Shown: positions 8,089 to 19,498, counted from the first letter of the stretch. The stretch is 64,000 nucleotides of DNA from Brevundimonas sp. (GCF_013912005.1 NZ_JACESB010000005.1:1-64000); one strand, 5' to 3'. Notes: generated from the letters alone by a model not told the origin. Program-made: numbers and translations.

Positions 8089-8477
8089 CCGTGGAGCCCC
8101 GCTGGCTGACCGACCCCGAGATATTCGAACTCCATAGTTATGTCCTCGCGCGAACAGGAGGCTCTCCGGGACTGCGCGACGCGGGGCTGTTGAGTTCGGC
8201 GTTGACGCGGCCCGTCAACCGCTGGTGTTACGAGGGCGTGGAGGACGTCCGGGCCCTTGCCGCGACGTATGCTGTGGGACTGGCCAGAAACCATCCGTTC
8301 GTCGACGGGAACAAGCGGGCGGCGTTCCTCGGACTGGGTCTCTTCCTCGAACTGAACGGGTGGAGGCTGCTCGCGGCCGACGAGGACGCAACCCGCGCCA
8401 TGGTCGCAGTCGCGGGCGGCGAGATGGACGAAGGACAGCTGGCCGCCTGGATCCGCGCCAACAGCGCGGCGACCTGA
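8085..8477 (+). CDS. doc: Doc/Fic-type death-on-curing toxin
   Basis: 130-residue Fic-fold protein of the Doc branch. The signature H70-PFVDGNKR (70-78) is intact with the motif His, and the N-terminal part (LHSYVLARTGGSPGLRDAGLL) matches Doc proteins, which phosphorylate EF-Tu to stop translation. The start is GTG 8085, overlapping the antitoxin stop TGA by GTGA. Length is typical (about 125-130). The active-site sequence shows no lesion, so the toxin is probably functional. It lies just upstream of the tat operon without evident functional link. Confidence 0.88.
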   Translation: MTVEPRWLTDPEIFELHSYVLARTGGSPGLRDAGLLSSALTRPVNRWCYEGVEDVRALAATYAVGLARNHPFVDGNKRAAFLGLGLFLELNGWRLLAADEDATRAMVAVAGGEMDEGQLAAWIRANSAAT

Positions 8478-8579
8478 CGCGGCAATCGCTTGGCGTCACG
8501 CCACCGAACGGCCTATATGCGGGACCATGAATTCCGGCCGGGGCAATATCGCTCCGCCATCGATAGAGATTGAGCCGCC

Positions 8580-8795
8580 ATGCAGCCCGGTATCTGGCAA
8601 ATCCTGATCATCGCCGTCCTCGCCCTCCTGCTGTTCGGCGGGCGCGGCAAGATCTCGGGCCTGATGGGCGACGCCGCCAAGGGCATCCGCGCCTTCCGCG
8701 ACGGCCTCAAGGACGGTGACGCCGAAAAGCCGCGGGACGAGCGCGCCGGCGCCCTGCCGCGCACCGAGTCCGAAAAAGAAGACCTCAGGTCGTAA
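8580..8795 (+). CDS. tatA: Sec-independent translocase subunit TatA
   Basis: 71-residue TatA. One short N-terminal membrane helix ([16 protein letters not shown], about 6-21) is followed by the conserved Phe-Gly hinge ([11 protein letters not shown]) and an amphipathic helix ([17 protein letters not shown]), then a charged, disordered tail. TatA polymerises to form the passage for folded twin-arginine substrates. It is the first gene of tatA-tatB-tatC, with tatB starting 29 nt downstream. A likely local client is the Tat-signal peptidase at 23814. Confidence 0.93.
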   Translation: MQPGIWQILIIAVLALLLFGGRGKISGLMGDAAKGIRAFRDGLKDGDAEKPRDERAGALPRTESEKEDLRS

Positions 8796-8824
8796 GCGCC
8801 GCATCGCGCCGGAGAGACTGACGG

Positions 8825-9373
8825 ATGGGTGGTCTGGGGCCCGGCATCGGCGGGCTGGAAATCCTCGTCATCGGCCTGCTGGCGCTTATCGTCGTGGGAC
8901 CGAAGGACCTGCCCCTGTTGATGCGCAAGGTCGGCAGGGCCGTGGGCAAGGCGCGCGCCATGGCCAATGAATTCCGCTCAAGCTTCGACGAACTGGCGCG
9001 TCAGTCCGAGCTGGACGAACTGCGCAAGGAGGTCGAGGCGCTTCGCACCGGTCAGGCGATGGTCCCCCTTGGGGCCGAGGCCGAGGCGACGTTCCGCGAC
9101 ATCAGCCAGGACCTGAACCGACCGCTGGACGCGAGCCGGCCGGCCCTGACCGGACCGGACGAATGGCCCGACTCCGCCCCGGTGATGGAGCCGCTGGCGG
9201 AACCTGAACCCGAGCCCGTCCCGCCGCCCGTCAAGCCCGCCCGGTCGAGGGCGAAGAAGACGACCGCCGCCGCGGGCGCCGCCGGCTCGGGGCCGAAGTC
9301 GAAGGCCGGGGCCGCCGCGTCCCGCGCCCCCGCCAATTCCCGCGCGCCGCGCAAGAGGGCGATCGAGCCGTGA
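8825..9373 (+). CDS. tatB: Sec-independent translocase subunit TatB
   Basis: 182-residue TatB. N-terminal membrane helix (LEILVIGLLALIVVGP, about 11-26) with Glu12 and the Gly-Pro hinge (VGPKDLP), then a longer amphipathic/coiled region (MRKVGRAVGKARAMANEFRS) and a Pro/Ala/Lys-rich variable tail. These features separate it from TatA. TatB with TatC forms the receptor for twin-arginine signal peptides. The start is 29 nt after tatA; its stop overlaps the GTG start of tatC (GTGA). Confidence 0.93.
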   Translation: MGGLGPGIGGLEILVIGLLALIVVGPKDLPLLMRKVGRAVGKARAMANEFRSSFDELARQSELDELRKEVEALRTGQAMVPLGAEAEATFRDISQDLNRPLDASRPALTGPDEWPDSAPVMEPLAEPEPEPVPPPVKPARSRAKKTTAAAGAAGSGPKSKAGAAASRAPANSRAPRKRAIEP

Positions 9374-10248
9374 GTCCCCATGATCGCGACGAGGACGAGA
9401 TCGAGGCGTCGCGCGCCCCGCTCATGGATCATCTGATCGAACTGCGCAGCCGGCTGGTCGTCTGCGTGGCGGCCTTCGTGCTGGGCTTCATCGGCTGCTT
9501 CATCGTTGCCGACCCGATCTATGTCTTCCTGGTCCAGCCTTTCGCGGTCGCCGCCCAGTTCCGCGAGGCGGCCGGCCCCGGCGGAAGCGTTTCGCCGTTT
9601 GACCTGATCCTGGGAACCGCCGGGCTGGTTCCCGTTCCGCGAGGGGACGGCGACACCGTGAATCTGATCTTCACCGCGCCCCTCGAGTTCCTGATCACCA
9701 AGATGAAGCTGGCCGCCTTCGGGGCCGTGGTCGTCACCTTCCCGGTGCTGGCGTGGCAGTTGTACCGGTTCGTAGCCCCGGGCCTCTACCGCAACGAGAG
9801 GGGCGCCTTCCTGCCCTTCCTGATCGCCGCGCCCCTGCTGTTCCTGCTTGGCGCGGCGATGGTCTATTACGTCATGCTGCCGTTCGTCATGCTTTTCTCG
9901 CTAGGACAGCAGATCAGCGGCGGCGGCATTTCCGCCGAGCTTCTGCCGCGCGTATCCGACTATCTGAATCTCGTCATGGCGCTGCTGCTGGCTTTCGGCC
10001 TGTGCTTCCAGCTGCCGGTGGTGATGACCCTGTTGGGGATGGCCGGGATTGTGTCGTCGGACGCCCTCGCCTCCAGCCGGAAATACGCCATCGTCGCCAT
10101 CGCCGTGGTGGCCGCCTTCGTCACCCCGCCCGATCCGCTCAGCCAGATCATGCTCGGCATCCCCCTGGTGCTGCTCTACGAGGTCAGCATCTGGTGCGTG
10201 CGGCTGATCGAGCTGCGCCGCGGACGGGCGGACGCCGCAGCCGCCTGA
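9370..10248 (+). CDS. tatC: Sec-independent translocase subunit TatC
   Basis: 292-residue multispanning protein. The cytosolic N-terminus has MDHLIELRSRL, the most conserved signal-binding block of TatC, followed by six predicted helices and the conserved FLPF(L/V) and YVMLPF regions. The large periplasmic loop between helices 1 and 2 carries a low-conservation insert (about residues 55-95). GTG start at 9370 overlaps the tatB stop. A short GGCGCC-loop-GGCGCC stem (10266-10282) after the stop may help end the operon. Confidence 0.94.
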   Translation: MSPHDRDEDEIEASRAPLMDHLIELRSRLVVCVAAFVLGFIGCFIVADPIYVFLVQPFAVAAQFREAAGPGGSVSPFDLILGTAGLVPVPRGDGDTVNLIFTAPLEFLITKMKLAAFGAVVVTFPVLAWQLYRFVAPGLYRNERGAFLPFLIAAPLLFLLGAAMVYYVMLPFVMLFSLGQQISGGGISAELLPRVSDYLNLVMALLLAFGLCFQLPVVMTLLGMAGIVSSDALASSRKYAIVAIAVVAAFVTPPDPLSQIMLGIPLVLLYEVSIWCVRLIELRRGRADAAAA

Positions 10249-10299
10249 GTCGGCCAGTCGACGCAGGCGCCTTTGCGGCGCCAGCCGCGTTGGACCTGG

Positions 10300-11310
10300 A
10301 TGACCCGGGTCTGTCCCGCCTTCGCCTCCTCCCTGCTCGAGCACCTGCGCGGCTATGCCGTGATCGGCCTGACCGGAGACGGGCGGATCGTGCGGTGGCT
10401 GGCCGACGCGACCGGCATCACCGGCCATGACGAACAGGACGTGGTGGGGCGGCACGTGCGCCTGCTGTACACCGCCGCCGACCAGGCCGCAGGCGCGCCC
10501 GAGCAGGAAATCGAGACGGCGCTCGCCACCGGGCGGGCGGAGGATTCACGGTGGCACTGCAGCCGCAACGGCACGCGCTTCTGGGGCAACGGGCTGACCC
10601 TGCCCTTCCGCCACGACGACACCGCGGTGATCAAGATCTTCCGCGACGAGACCGCGCTCAAGATGGCGGAGGAACAGCGCGTCCTGCTGCTCAACGAGCT
10701 CAACCACCGGGTGAAGAACACCTTGGCCACAGTGCAGTCGGTGATCGAGCAGACCCTGCGCGGCGCCGGGGTCTCCGCCGAAGTGCGCACCGACCTGACC
10801 GGCCGGCTGCTGGCGCTGTCGCGGGCCCACAACGTGCTGGTGCAGCAGAACTGGGCGGGCGCGGACCTGGCCGCCCTGGTCGACGACGTGGTCGCGCCCT
10901 ACCGGGGCGAGCCGGCGCACTTCCATCTCGAGGGGCCGCGGGTGCGGCTGCACCCGTCGCAGGCGGTCACCCTGTCGCTGGTGCTGCATGAGCTGGCCAC
11001 CAACGCCGTCAAGTACGGGGCGCTGGGCGTGGCGGGGGGCGAGGTCCACCTCGGCTGGAACCTGTCGCTGGACGCCTGCGGCCGCCGCGCCCTGACCCTG
11101 CTCTGGCGCGAGGCCGGCGGGCCGCCGGTCCGCCCGCCGACCCGCCGGGGCTTCGGCAGCCGGCTGCTGCGCAGCGCCTTCTCGGACCAGCGGGGCGAGG
11201 CCCGCGTGGAGTACGAGCCGGAGGGGGTGCGCTGCCTGATCACCCTCGGGCTGGTCGAGACGGCCGCGCCCGACGCGGGCCTGGTCGCAGACGCCGGCCC
11301 CGCCGGATGA
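10300..11310 (+). CDS. PAS-HWE family sensor histidine kinase
   Basis: 336-residue soluble kinase. A PAS domain (about 12-122) begins LRGYAVIGLTGDGRIVRWLADATGITG. The HWE dimerisation/phosphotransfer helix follows with His136 in LLNELNHRVKNTLATVQSV. The ATP-binding domain has the N-box HELATNAVKYG (230-240), the WRE motif that gives the family its W and E, and GFGSRLL. No transmembrane helix is seen, so the sensed signal is intracellular. No response regulator lies adjacent, so it is an orphan kinase. ATG 10300 is preferred to TTG 10273, which sits inside a hairpin after tatC. Confidence 0.88.
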   Translation: MTRVCPAFASSLLEHLRGYAVIGLTGDGRIVRWLADATGITGHDEQDVVGRHVRLLYTAADQAAGAPEQEIETALATGRAEDSRWHCSRNGTRFWGNGLTLPFRHDDTAVIKIFRDETALKMAEEQRVLLLNELNHRVKNTLATVQSVIEQTLRGAGVSAEVRTDLTGRLLALSRAHNVLVQQNWAGADLAALVDDVVAPYRGEPAHFHLEGPRVRLHPSQAVTLSLVLHELATNAVKYGALGVAGGEVHLGWNLSLDACGRRALTLLWREAGGPPVRPPTRRGFGSRLLRSAFSDQRGEARVEYEPEGVRCLITLGLVETAAPDAGLVADAGPAG

Positions 11311-11327
11311 GCCCGGGAACAGCGAAA

Positions 11328-11357
11328 GGGCGCCGGACGGTCTCCCGCCCGGCGCCC
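11328..11357 (-). terminator. Terminator of glnA
   Basis: A perfect 9-bp stem (GGGCGCCGG at 11328-11336 with CCGGCGCCC at 11349-11357) lies 26 bp beyond the glnA stop. Read on the minus strand it is followed by TTTCGCTGTT, a modest U-rich stretch, so it favours termination of glnA. The opposite strand has no U-run. Confidence 0.65.
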
Positions 11358-11383
11358 CCGCGTGATCGTCAGCCCCCTGTCGA

Positions 11384-12793
11384 TCAGCAGCTGTAGTACA
11401 TGTCGAACTCGACCGGGTGCGGGTGCAGCTGCAGCCGCATGACCTCCTCCATCTTCAGCTCGATGTAGCTGTCGATGAAGTCGTCATCCATGACGCCGCC
11501 CTTCTTGAGGAAGGCGCGGTCCTTGTCGAGGTTCTCCAGCGCCTCGCGCAGCGAGCCGCAGACCTCCGGAATGTTGGTCCGCTCTTCCGGCGGCAGGTCG
11601 TACAGGTTCTTGTCCGCGGCCGCGCCCGGGTCGATCCGGTTCTCGATGCCGTCGAGACCGGCCATCAGCAGGGCGACGAAGGTCAGGTAGGGGTTGCCCA
11701 TCGGGTCCGGGAAGCGGGCCTCAATGCGCTTGGCCTTGGGCGAGTTGACCCACGGGATGCGGATCGAGGCCGAGCGGTTGCGGGCCGAATAGGCCAGCTT
11801 CACCGGGGCCTCGTAGCCCGGCACCAGGCGCTTGTAGGAGTTGGTGGTCGAGTTGGCGAAGGCGTTAATGGCCTTAGCGTGCTTGATGATGCCGCCGATG
11901 TACCAGAGGCAGAGATCCGACAGGCCGGCGTACTTGTCGCCGGCGAACAGCGGCTTGCCGTCCTTCCAGATCGACTGGTGCACGTGCATGCCCGAGCCGT
12001 TGTCGGCGAACATCGGCTTGGCCATGAAGGTCGCCGACTTGCCGTAGGCCGCGGCGACGTTGTGGATCACGTATTTGTAGAGCTGCAGCCGGTCGGCCAT
12101 GGTCAGCAGGTCGCTGAACTTGAGGCCGAGCTCGTGCTGGGCCGGCGCCACCTCGTGGTGGTGCTTTTCGGGGTTCAGCCCGAGGTCCTTCATGACCGAC
12201 AGCATCTCGCCGCGCAGGTCCTGGCCGGAATCGACCGGGTTGACCGGGAAATAGCCGCCCTTCGGCCCCGGGCGGTGGCCCATGTTGCCTTCCGAATACT
12301 CGGCGCCGGTGTTGGCCGGCAGCTCGATGGAGTCAAAGGCGTAGCCGGTGTCGTGGGCCTGGGTCGACCAGCGCACGTCGTCGAACACGAAGAACTCGGC
12401 CTCGGGGCCGAAGAAGACCATGTCGCCGACGCCGGAGGACTGGACATAGGCCAGCGCCTTCTTGGCCATCGAGCGGCTGTCGCGGTTGTAGGGCTCGCCG
12501 GTGTCCGGGTTCAGCACGTCGCAGAACAGGAACATCGTGGTCTGCTGGTAGAACGGATCGATCCAGGCGCTGCTGAGGTCCGGCTTGAGCAGCATGTCGG
12601 ACTCGTTGATCGCCTTCCAGCCGGCGATCGACGAACCGTCGAACATGGTGCCCTCCTCAAGGAACTCCTCGTCGACGAGGTCCACGTCGAAGGTGACGTG
12701 CTGCATCCGCCCCTTGGTGTCGGTGAAGCGGAGATCGACGTAGCGGACGTCCTTCTCCTTGATGTCCTTCAGTATCTTGCCGGCGTCGCTCAT
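11384..12793 (-). CDS. glnA: Glutamine synthetase type I
   Basis: 469-residue GSI-beta enzyme forming glutamine from glutamate, ammonia and ATP. Signature [17 protein letters not shown] (51-67), the ATP-binding region [16 protein letters not shown] (259-274) and the adenylylation site Tyr398 in [10 protein letters not shown] are all present. Its activity should therefore be controlled by adenylylation (GlnE) under PII signalling. It lies 72 bp downstream of glnB on the same strand, the standard glnBA operon. A stem-loop in the gap (12829-12851) could set the glnB:glnA ratio. Confidence 0.97.
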   Translation of the reverse strand: MSDAGKILKDIKEKDVRYVDLRFTDTKGRMQHVTFDVDLVDEEFLEEGTMFDGSSIAGWKAINESDMLLKPDLSSAWIDPFYQQTTMFLFCDVLNPDTGEPYNRDSRSMAKKALAYVQSSGVGDMVFFGPEAEFFVFDDVRWSTQAHDTGYAFDSIELPANTGAEYSEGNMGHRPGPKGGYFPVNPVDSGQDLRGEMLSVMKDLGLNPEKHHHEVAPAQHELGLKFSDLLTMADRLQLYKYVIHNVAAAYGKSATFMAKPMFADNGSGMHVHQSIWKDGKPLFAGDKYAGLSDLCLWYIGGIIKHAKAINAFANSTTNSYKRLVPGYEAPVKLAYSARNRSASIRIPWVNSPKAKRIEARFPDPMGNPYLTFVALLMAGLDGIENRIDPGAAADKNLYDLPPEERTNIPEVCGSLREALENLDKDRAFLKKGGVMDDDFIDSYIELKMEEVMRLQLHPHPVEFDMYYSC

Positions 12794-12828
12794 GCTCGGA
12801 GGTCCGTTTCTTGGGGAGGATAGTGAAA

Positions 12829-12851
12829 CGGCCGCCCCGGGAGGGCGGCCG
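12829..12851 (-). terminator. Intra-operon stem-loop between glnB and glnA
   Basis: CGGCCGCCC (12829-12837) pairs perfectly with GGGCGGCCG (12843-12851) around a 5-nt loop. On the minus-strand transcript it is followed by TTTCACTATCC, so it could act as a partial terminator or as a 3' stabiliser of a glnB-only transcript. The short U-run argues against complete termination. Confidence 0.5.
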
Positions 12852-12865
12852 GTGGTCTGCAGCGA

Positions 12866-14964
<2,099 letters not shown>

Positions 14965-15029
14965 GGCCTGTCGCCTTCGCACCCGCGAACGGCTAGGCTG
15001 GCGTGACAGACAGGACGGACGAGACCTTC

Positions 15030-15878
15030 ATGTTCCAGTGGCCCCGGCGCGGCGACGCCTCCGACACCGCTCGCGAGCCCTTCCGCGACATCGGCGACCT
15101 CAGCGGCCAGGTGGCGGTGATCTCCGGCTCGACCTCGGGGATCGGTCTGGCCATGGCGCGGGCCATCGCCTCGCGCGGCGGGGACGTGGTGCTGAACGGC
15201 CTCGGCGACCCGGCCGAGATCGAGCGCACCCGCGCCGAGATGGAGGCGAGCTGCGGCGTCCGGGTGCGGTACCACGCCGCCGACATGCGGCGCGGCGACG
15301 AGGTCGCCGACATGGTGGCCTTCGGCAAGCACCAGCTGGGCCGGGTCGACATCCTGATCAACAACGCCGGCGTGCAGCACGTCGAGGCGGTGGAGAAGTT
15401 CCCGGCGGACAAGTGGGAGCAGATCATCGCCATCAACCTGTCGTCGACCTTCTATGCGACCCGGGCGGCGATCCCGATCATGAAGGCCCAGGGCCGCGGG
15501 CGGATCGTCAACGTCGCCTCGGCCCACGGTCTGGTCGCCAGCCCGTTCAAGTCGGCCTATGTCGCGGCCAAGCACGGCGTGATCGGCTTCACCAAGACCG
15601 TCGCCCTCGAGGTCGCGCAGGACAACATCACCTGCAACGCCATCTGCCCCGGCTTCGTCGAGACGCCCATCGTCGAGAAGCAGATCGCCGACCAGGCGCG
15701 GACGCGGGGCATGTCGAAGGAGCAGGTGCTGAAGGACGTGATCCTCGGCTCGCAGCCGACCAAGCGCTTCGTCACCACCGACGAGCTGGTCGGGATGATG
15801 CTCTACCTCGTCTCCGACCTCGGCGCCTCGGCGAACGGGGCGAGCTTCTCCATCGACGGCGGCTGGACGGCGCAGTAG
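15030..15878 (+). CDS. bdhA: 3-hydroxybutyrate dehydrogenase (SDR)
   Basis: 282-residue NAD-dependent short-chain dehydrogenase. TGxxxGIG loop as SGSTSGIG (32-39), NNAG (111-114) and catalytic Ser164, Tyr177 and Lys181 are present. The sequence NITCNAICPGFVETPIVEKQIADQA with a following long helix and the C-terminal FSIDGGWTAQ is typical of D-3-hydroxybutyrate dehydrogenases of polyhydroxybutyrate and ketone-body metabolism. It has an N-terminal extension of about 25 residues relative to most homologues. ATG 15030 is used; GTG 15003 would add nine more residues and cannot be excluded. Confidence 0.82.
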   Translation: MFQWPRRGDASDTAREPFRDIGDLSGQVAVISGSTSGIGLAMARAIASRGGDVVLNGLGDPAEIERTRAEMEASCGVRVRYHAADMRRGDEVADMVAFGKHQLGRVDILINNAGVQHVEAVEKFPADKWEQIIAINLSSTFYATRAAIPIMKAQGRGRIVNVASAHGLVASPFKSAYVAAKHGVIGFTKTVALEVAQDNITCNAICPGFVETPIVEKQIADQARTRGMSKEQVLKDVILGSQPTKRFVTTDELVGMMLYLVSDLGASANGASFSIDGGWTAQ

Positions 15879-15957
15879 GCCCGGCCGCCGCCCGCTGCGG
15901 CCTGCGGTCGCGCCCCGGCTGCGGACGCGGCTTCGCCTTGCGCCCCGGAGACCTCCA

Positions 15958-15984
15958 CGATAATGCGAGCCATTCGCATTATCG
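15958..15984. promoter_or_regulatory. Fur-box-like palindrome upstream of the TonB receptor
   Basis: Two perfect 11-bp inverted arms, CGATAATGCGA (15958-15968) and TCGCATTATCG (15974-15984), flank a 5-nt centre. The outer halves read GATAATG...CATTATC, matching the flanks of the classical Fur consensus. The site is 10-36 bp from the GTG start of the receptor gene, placing it over the expected promoter. Iron-dependent repression of the three-gene cluster by Fur is inferred. Confidence 0.75.
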
Positions 15985-15993
15985 GAGTCCGTC

Positions 15994-18162
15994 GTGTCCG
16001 TTCGTCTCACCGCCCTGCTGACCTCCGTCGCCGTCGCCGCCGTGGCGGCCTCCGGACCTGTCTTCGCCCAGGAGGCGGACGCCGAGCCGGCGCGGCTGGA
16101 CGAGATCGTCGTCACCGGCTCCCAGGTCCGGCTGCCGCCCCCGTATGCGGGCGGTCAGGTGGCCACCGGGGGCCGCGCCGGCCTGTTCGGCTCGCTGGAC
16201 GTGATGGACACGCCGTTCGCCACGACGAGCTACACGGAGACCCTGATCCGCGACCAGCAGGCGCGGAGCGTCGCCGACGTGCTGCAGAACGACCCGGCGG
16301 TGCGCGTCACCAAGGGCTTCGGCAACTTCCAGGAGCTGTACGTCATCCGCGGCTTCCCGGTGTACTCGGACGACATGACCTACAACGGCCTGTACGGCGT
16401 GCTGCCGCGCCAGTTCGTGGCGGCGGAGCTGCTGGAGCGGGTGGAGGTCTTCCACGGGGCCACCGCCTTCCTGAACGGAGCGGCCCCCGGCGGGAGCAGC
16501 GTCGGCGGGGCCTTCAACCTCGTGCCGAAGCGGGCGGGGAACGCGCCGCTCACGCGCCTGACCGCCGGCTGGTCGGGCGAGGACGAGATCTACGCCGCCG
16601 CCGACCTGTCGCGCCGCTTCGGGACCGACGGCGACTGGGGCGTGCGCCTCAACCTGGCCGCCCGTGACGGGACCGGCGCGGTGGACGGCGAGGATCGCCA
16701 GCTGCGCGTCGCGGGGCTGGGCGTCGACCACCGCGGCGACCGCGCCCGCTTCTCGGCCGATCTGGGCTGGCAGGACCACCACATCGACGCGCCGCGGCCG
16801 AGCGTGACCCCGGCCGGCGCGGTTCCGACGCCCCCGTCCGCAGACGCCAACTTCGCCCAGCCGTGGACCTACACCGACGAGCGGCAGCTGTTCGGCGCGG
16901 CGCGGGGCGAGTTCGACCTGACCGGGGACGTCGTCGCCTGGGCCGCCTTCGGCGGCCGGCGGGGCGAGGAGGCGAACCGGCTGGCCAACCCGACGGCCCA
17001 GCCGGACGGGACCCTCAGCGCCTACCGCTTCGACAACGCCCGCCGCGACACGGTGTGGTCGGGCGATGTGGGGGTGCGCGCCGATCTGACGGCCGGCGCC
17101 GTCGGCCACCGCCTCGTCGCCTCCGCCTCACGGGTGCAGTCGAAGTCGGAGAACGCCTACGCCTTCTCGAGCTTCGCCGGCTTCGCCAGCAACCTGTACG
17201 CCCCGGTCGTCGTGGCGCCCCCGGCCGCGGACTTCTTCGTCGGCGGCGATCTGGACGATCCGAACGTCACCGAGCGGGTGGAGAACACCTCCGTCGCCCT
17301 GGCCGACATGATGTCCTTCCTCGACGGCCGCCTGCTGCTCACGGCCGGGGTGCGTCACCAGCAGATCGAGACGCGCTCCTACGACTACAACAGCGGCGCG
17401 CCGCTCTCCGCCTACGAGGGCGACGCCGTCACCCCCGCCCTGGCCCTCGTGTACAAGCCGTCGGACCGGATCTCGCTGTACGCCAACTATGCGGAGGCGC
17501 TGGTTCCGGGCCAGACGGCGCCCGCCGTCAGCGGCGGCGTGCCCGTCGACAACGCCGGGGAGGTGCTGGACCCGTTCCGCGGGGAACAGGCCGAGGTCGG
17601 GGCCAAGTACGACGGCGGGACGTTCGGCGGCTCGATCAGCCTGTTCCGCCTGACCCTGCCCAGCGCCTTCGTCGAGAACAACGTCTTCGCCGCCAACGGG
17701 GAACAGGAGAACCGCGGGGTCGAGCTCAGCCTGTTCGGCGAGCCCGTCGAGGGTCTGCGGGTGCTCGGCGGCGTGACCCTGCTGGATGCGGAGCTGACCC
17801 GCACCGCGGGCGGCGCACTGGACGGCAACGCCCCGATCGGCGCCCCGGAATTCCAGACCAACCTCAACGTCGAATGGGACGTCCCCGCCGTCGCCGGCCT
17901 GACGCTGGAGGGCCGTGCGGTCCACACGGGCGAGCAGTTCGTGGACGGCGCCAACACGGTCGAGCTCGACGCCTGGACCCGCTTCGACGCGGGCGTCCGC
18001 TACGCCTTCGAGGCCGGCGGCCGGCCGCTGACGCTGCGGGCGCGAGTCGAGAACCTCGCCGACGAGGATCACTGGGTCGCGGTCGGCGGCTATCCGGGGG
18101 CGAACTACCTGACCCTCGGCGGGCCGCGGAGCGTCTCGATCTCGATCTCGGCGGACTTCTGA
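15994..18162 (+). CDS. TonB-dependent siderophore receptor
   Basis: 722-residue outer-membrane receptor with signal peptide (about 1-25, ending PVFA), a TonB-box-like DEIVVTG (36-42), plug domain (YTETLIRDQQARSVADVLQNDP, then YVIRGFP) and a 22-strand barrel ending ...SISISADF with terminal Phe. The VFHGATAFLNGAAPGGSSVGG block is typical of ferric-siderophore receptors (FhuA/FcuA-like). It imports an iron chelate using TonB-ExbBD. A Fur-like palindrome precedes it and a PepSY membrane protein follows 5 nt after the stop, a common siderophore-reductase arrangement. GTG is the start because it begins the signal peptide; the ligand is unknown. Confidence 0.93.
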   Translation: MSVRLTALLTSVAVAAVAASGPVFAQEADAEPARLDEIVVTGSQVRLPPPYAGGQVATGGRAGLFGSLDVMDTPFATTSYTETLIRDQQARSVADVLQNDPAVRVTKGFGNFQELYVIRGFPVYSDDMTYNGLYGVLPRQFVAAELLERVEVFHGATAFLNGAAPGGSSVGGAFNLVPKRAGNAPLTRLTAGWSGEDEIYAAADLSRRFGTDGDWGVRLNLAARDGTGAVDGEDRQLRVAGLGVDHRGDRARFSADLGWQDHHIDAPRPSVTPAGAVPTPPSADANFAQPWTYTDERQLFGAARGEFDLTGDVVAWAAFGGRRGEEANRLANPTAQPDGTLSAYRFDNARRDTVWSGDVGVRADLTAGAVGHRLVASASRVQSKSENAYAFSSFAGFASNLYAPVVVAPPAADFFVGGDLDDPNVTERVENTSVALADMMSFLDGRLLLTAGVRHQQIETRSYDYNSGAPLSAYEGDAVTPALALVYKPSDRISLYANYAEALVPGQTAPAVSGGVPVDNAGEVLDPFRGEQAEVGAKYDGGTFGGSISLFRLTLPSAFVENNVFAANGEQENRGVELSLFGEPVEGLRVLGGVTLLDAELTRTAGGALDGNAPIGAPEFQTNLNVEWDVPAVAGLTLEGRAVHTGEQFVDGANTVELDAWTRFDAGVRYAFEAGGRPLTLRARVENLADEDHWVAVGGYPGANYLTLGGPRSVSISISADF

Positions 18163-18167
18163 CCGGC

Positions 18168-19256
18168 ATGGACACACGGACCCTCCGGGCCTGGTCGTGG
18201 GTGCACCGGTGGTCGAGCCTCGTCTCGACCCTGTTCCTGCTGATGCTGTGCCTGACGGGCCTGCCGCTGGTGTTCAGCCACGAGATCGACGAGGCGCTGC
18301 TGCACCGGGACTGGCGGCCGGCCGCGCCGGGGCGGGTCCTGACGCTGGACGAGGTGCTCGACGTCGCCCTGGCGCGGCATCCGGGGGAGGTCCCCGCCTT
18401 CATGAGCTTCGACGAGGACCGGCCGGTGGTGAACGTCACCAGCGTCGATCCCGCCGGGCCGCCGGGCCGCTACACCTTCCAGCCGATCGACCGGACCAGC
18501 GGCGATCCCGCCCCGCCCGTGGCCGGGCACCCCGTCATGGAGTTCCTGCTGCAGCTCCACACGGACATGTTCCTCGGCCTGCCGGGGATGCTGTTCCTCG
18601 GGCTGATGGGCCTGCTGCTGGCGGTGGCCGTAGTCTCGGGCGTGGTGCTCTACGCGCCGTTCATGCGGCGCCTGCCGTTCGGGACGGTGCGCGCCGACCG
18701 CAGGGCGCCGATCCGCTGGCTCGACTATCACAACCTGCTCGGCGTGGTGACGGTCGCATGGGTGCTGGTCGTGGGGTTGACGGGGGTGGTCAACACCCTC
18801 GCCGTGCCGATCATCGCCTACTGGAAGGAGACCTCGCTCGAAGCGCTCGCCGCCGCCCACGAGGCCCCGGCGGCGCCGGGCGAGCGGAGTTCGCTGGAGG
18901 CGGCGGTCCAGCGCGCCCGCGCCGCCCTGCCCGGCCGCACGCTCCAGTTCGTCGCCTTCCCCGGGTCAGACTATTCGACGGACCGGCACTACGCCGTGTT
19001 CTTCCACGGCGACACGCCGCTGACGAGGCACCTGACGACGCCGGCCCTCATCGACGCCCGGACCGGCGAACTGACCGCCGTCGCCGCGACGCCGTGGTAT
19101 GTGAAGACCCTGTCGCTGTCGCAGCCGCTGCACTTCGGCGACTACGGCGGGCTGCCGCTGAAGATCGTCTGGGCCCTGCTCGATCTGGTCACGATCGTGG
19201 TGCTGGCGTCCGGCCTCTATCTCTGGCTCGCCCGCCGGCGGAAGGCGCGGGCATGA
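18168..19256 (+). CDS. PepSY-associated TM protein, probable ferric-siderophore reductase
   Basis: 362-residue PepSY_TM protein. First helix (TLFLLMLCLTGLPLVF, about 21-36), then a periplasmic PepSY-like stretch, further helices near 134-165 and 194-218, and a last one (IVWALLDLVTIVVLASGLYLWL) before a basic tail. Conserved HRWSS, HTDMF and YHNLLG histidines match the FpvG/FsqB-type inner-membrane proteins that reduce iron from siderophores in the periplasm. It starts 5 nt after the receptor gene and its stop overlaps the next start (ATGA), so the three genes form one iron-uptake transcription unit. Confidence 0.85.
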   Translation: MDTRTLRAWSWVHRWSSLVSTLFLLMLCLTGLPLVFSHEIDEALLHRDWRPAAPGRVLTLDEVLDVALARHPGEVPAFMSFDEDRPVVNVTSVDPAGPPGRYTFQPIDRTSGDPAPPVAGHPVMEFLLQLHTDMFLGLPGMLFLGLMGLLLAVAVVSGVVLYAPFMRRLPFGTVRADRRAPIRWLDYHNLLGVVTVAWVLVVGLTGVVNTLAVPIIAYWKETSLEALAAAHEAPAAPGERSSLEAAVQRARAALPGRTLQFVAFPGSDYSTDRHYAVFFHGDTPLTRHLTTPALIDARTGELTAVAATPWYVKTLSLSQPLHFGDYGGLPLKIVWALLDLVTIVVLASGLYLWLARRRKARA

Positions 19257-19498
19257 GTCGGCGGGATCCGGGCCCGGGAGCCATATTCGCCGTCCCCCTC
19301 GTCGTCGGCGGGCTCAGCCTCGCGGGCCTCGTCGGGGCGCTGCTCGGCGACGGCGTGATGGACGGGATCGGCGCCGCCCTGCTCGCCTCCGGGCCCGCTG
19401 TGGCCGCATGGGCGCTGGCGGCCCGCCGGCGGCAGGGGCCCGCCGCCGGCCCGGCGGCTAGCCGACGAAACCCGCCGCCCGCTTCAGCCGGTCGTTGA
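19253..19498 (+). CDS. Small two-helix membrane protein of the siderophore operon
   Basis: 81-residue protein with two predicted membrane helices (IFAVPLVVGGLSLAGLVGALLG and a segment through GIGAALLASGPAVAAWALAA) and a basic, Pro-rich tail. Its ATG overlaps the stop of the PepSY gene (ATGA), so it is translationally coupled. Short proteins of this type commonly accompany PepSY reductases, but their role is not known. Its last 41 bases overlap the 3' end of the convergent Sua5 gene. Confidence 0.7.
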   Translation: MSRRDPGPGAIFAVPLVVGGLSLAGLVGALLGDGVMDGIGAALLASGPAVAAWALAARRRQGPAAGPAASRRNPPPASAGR

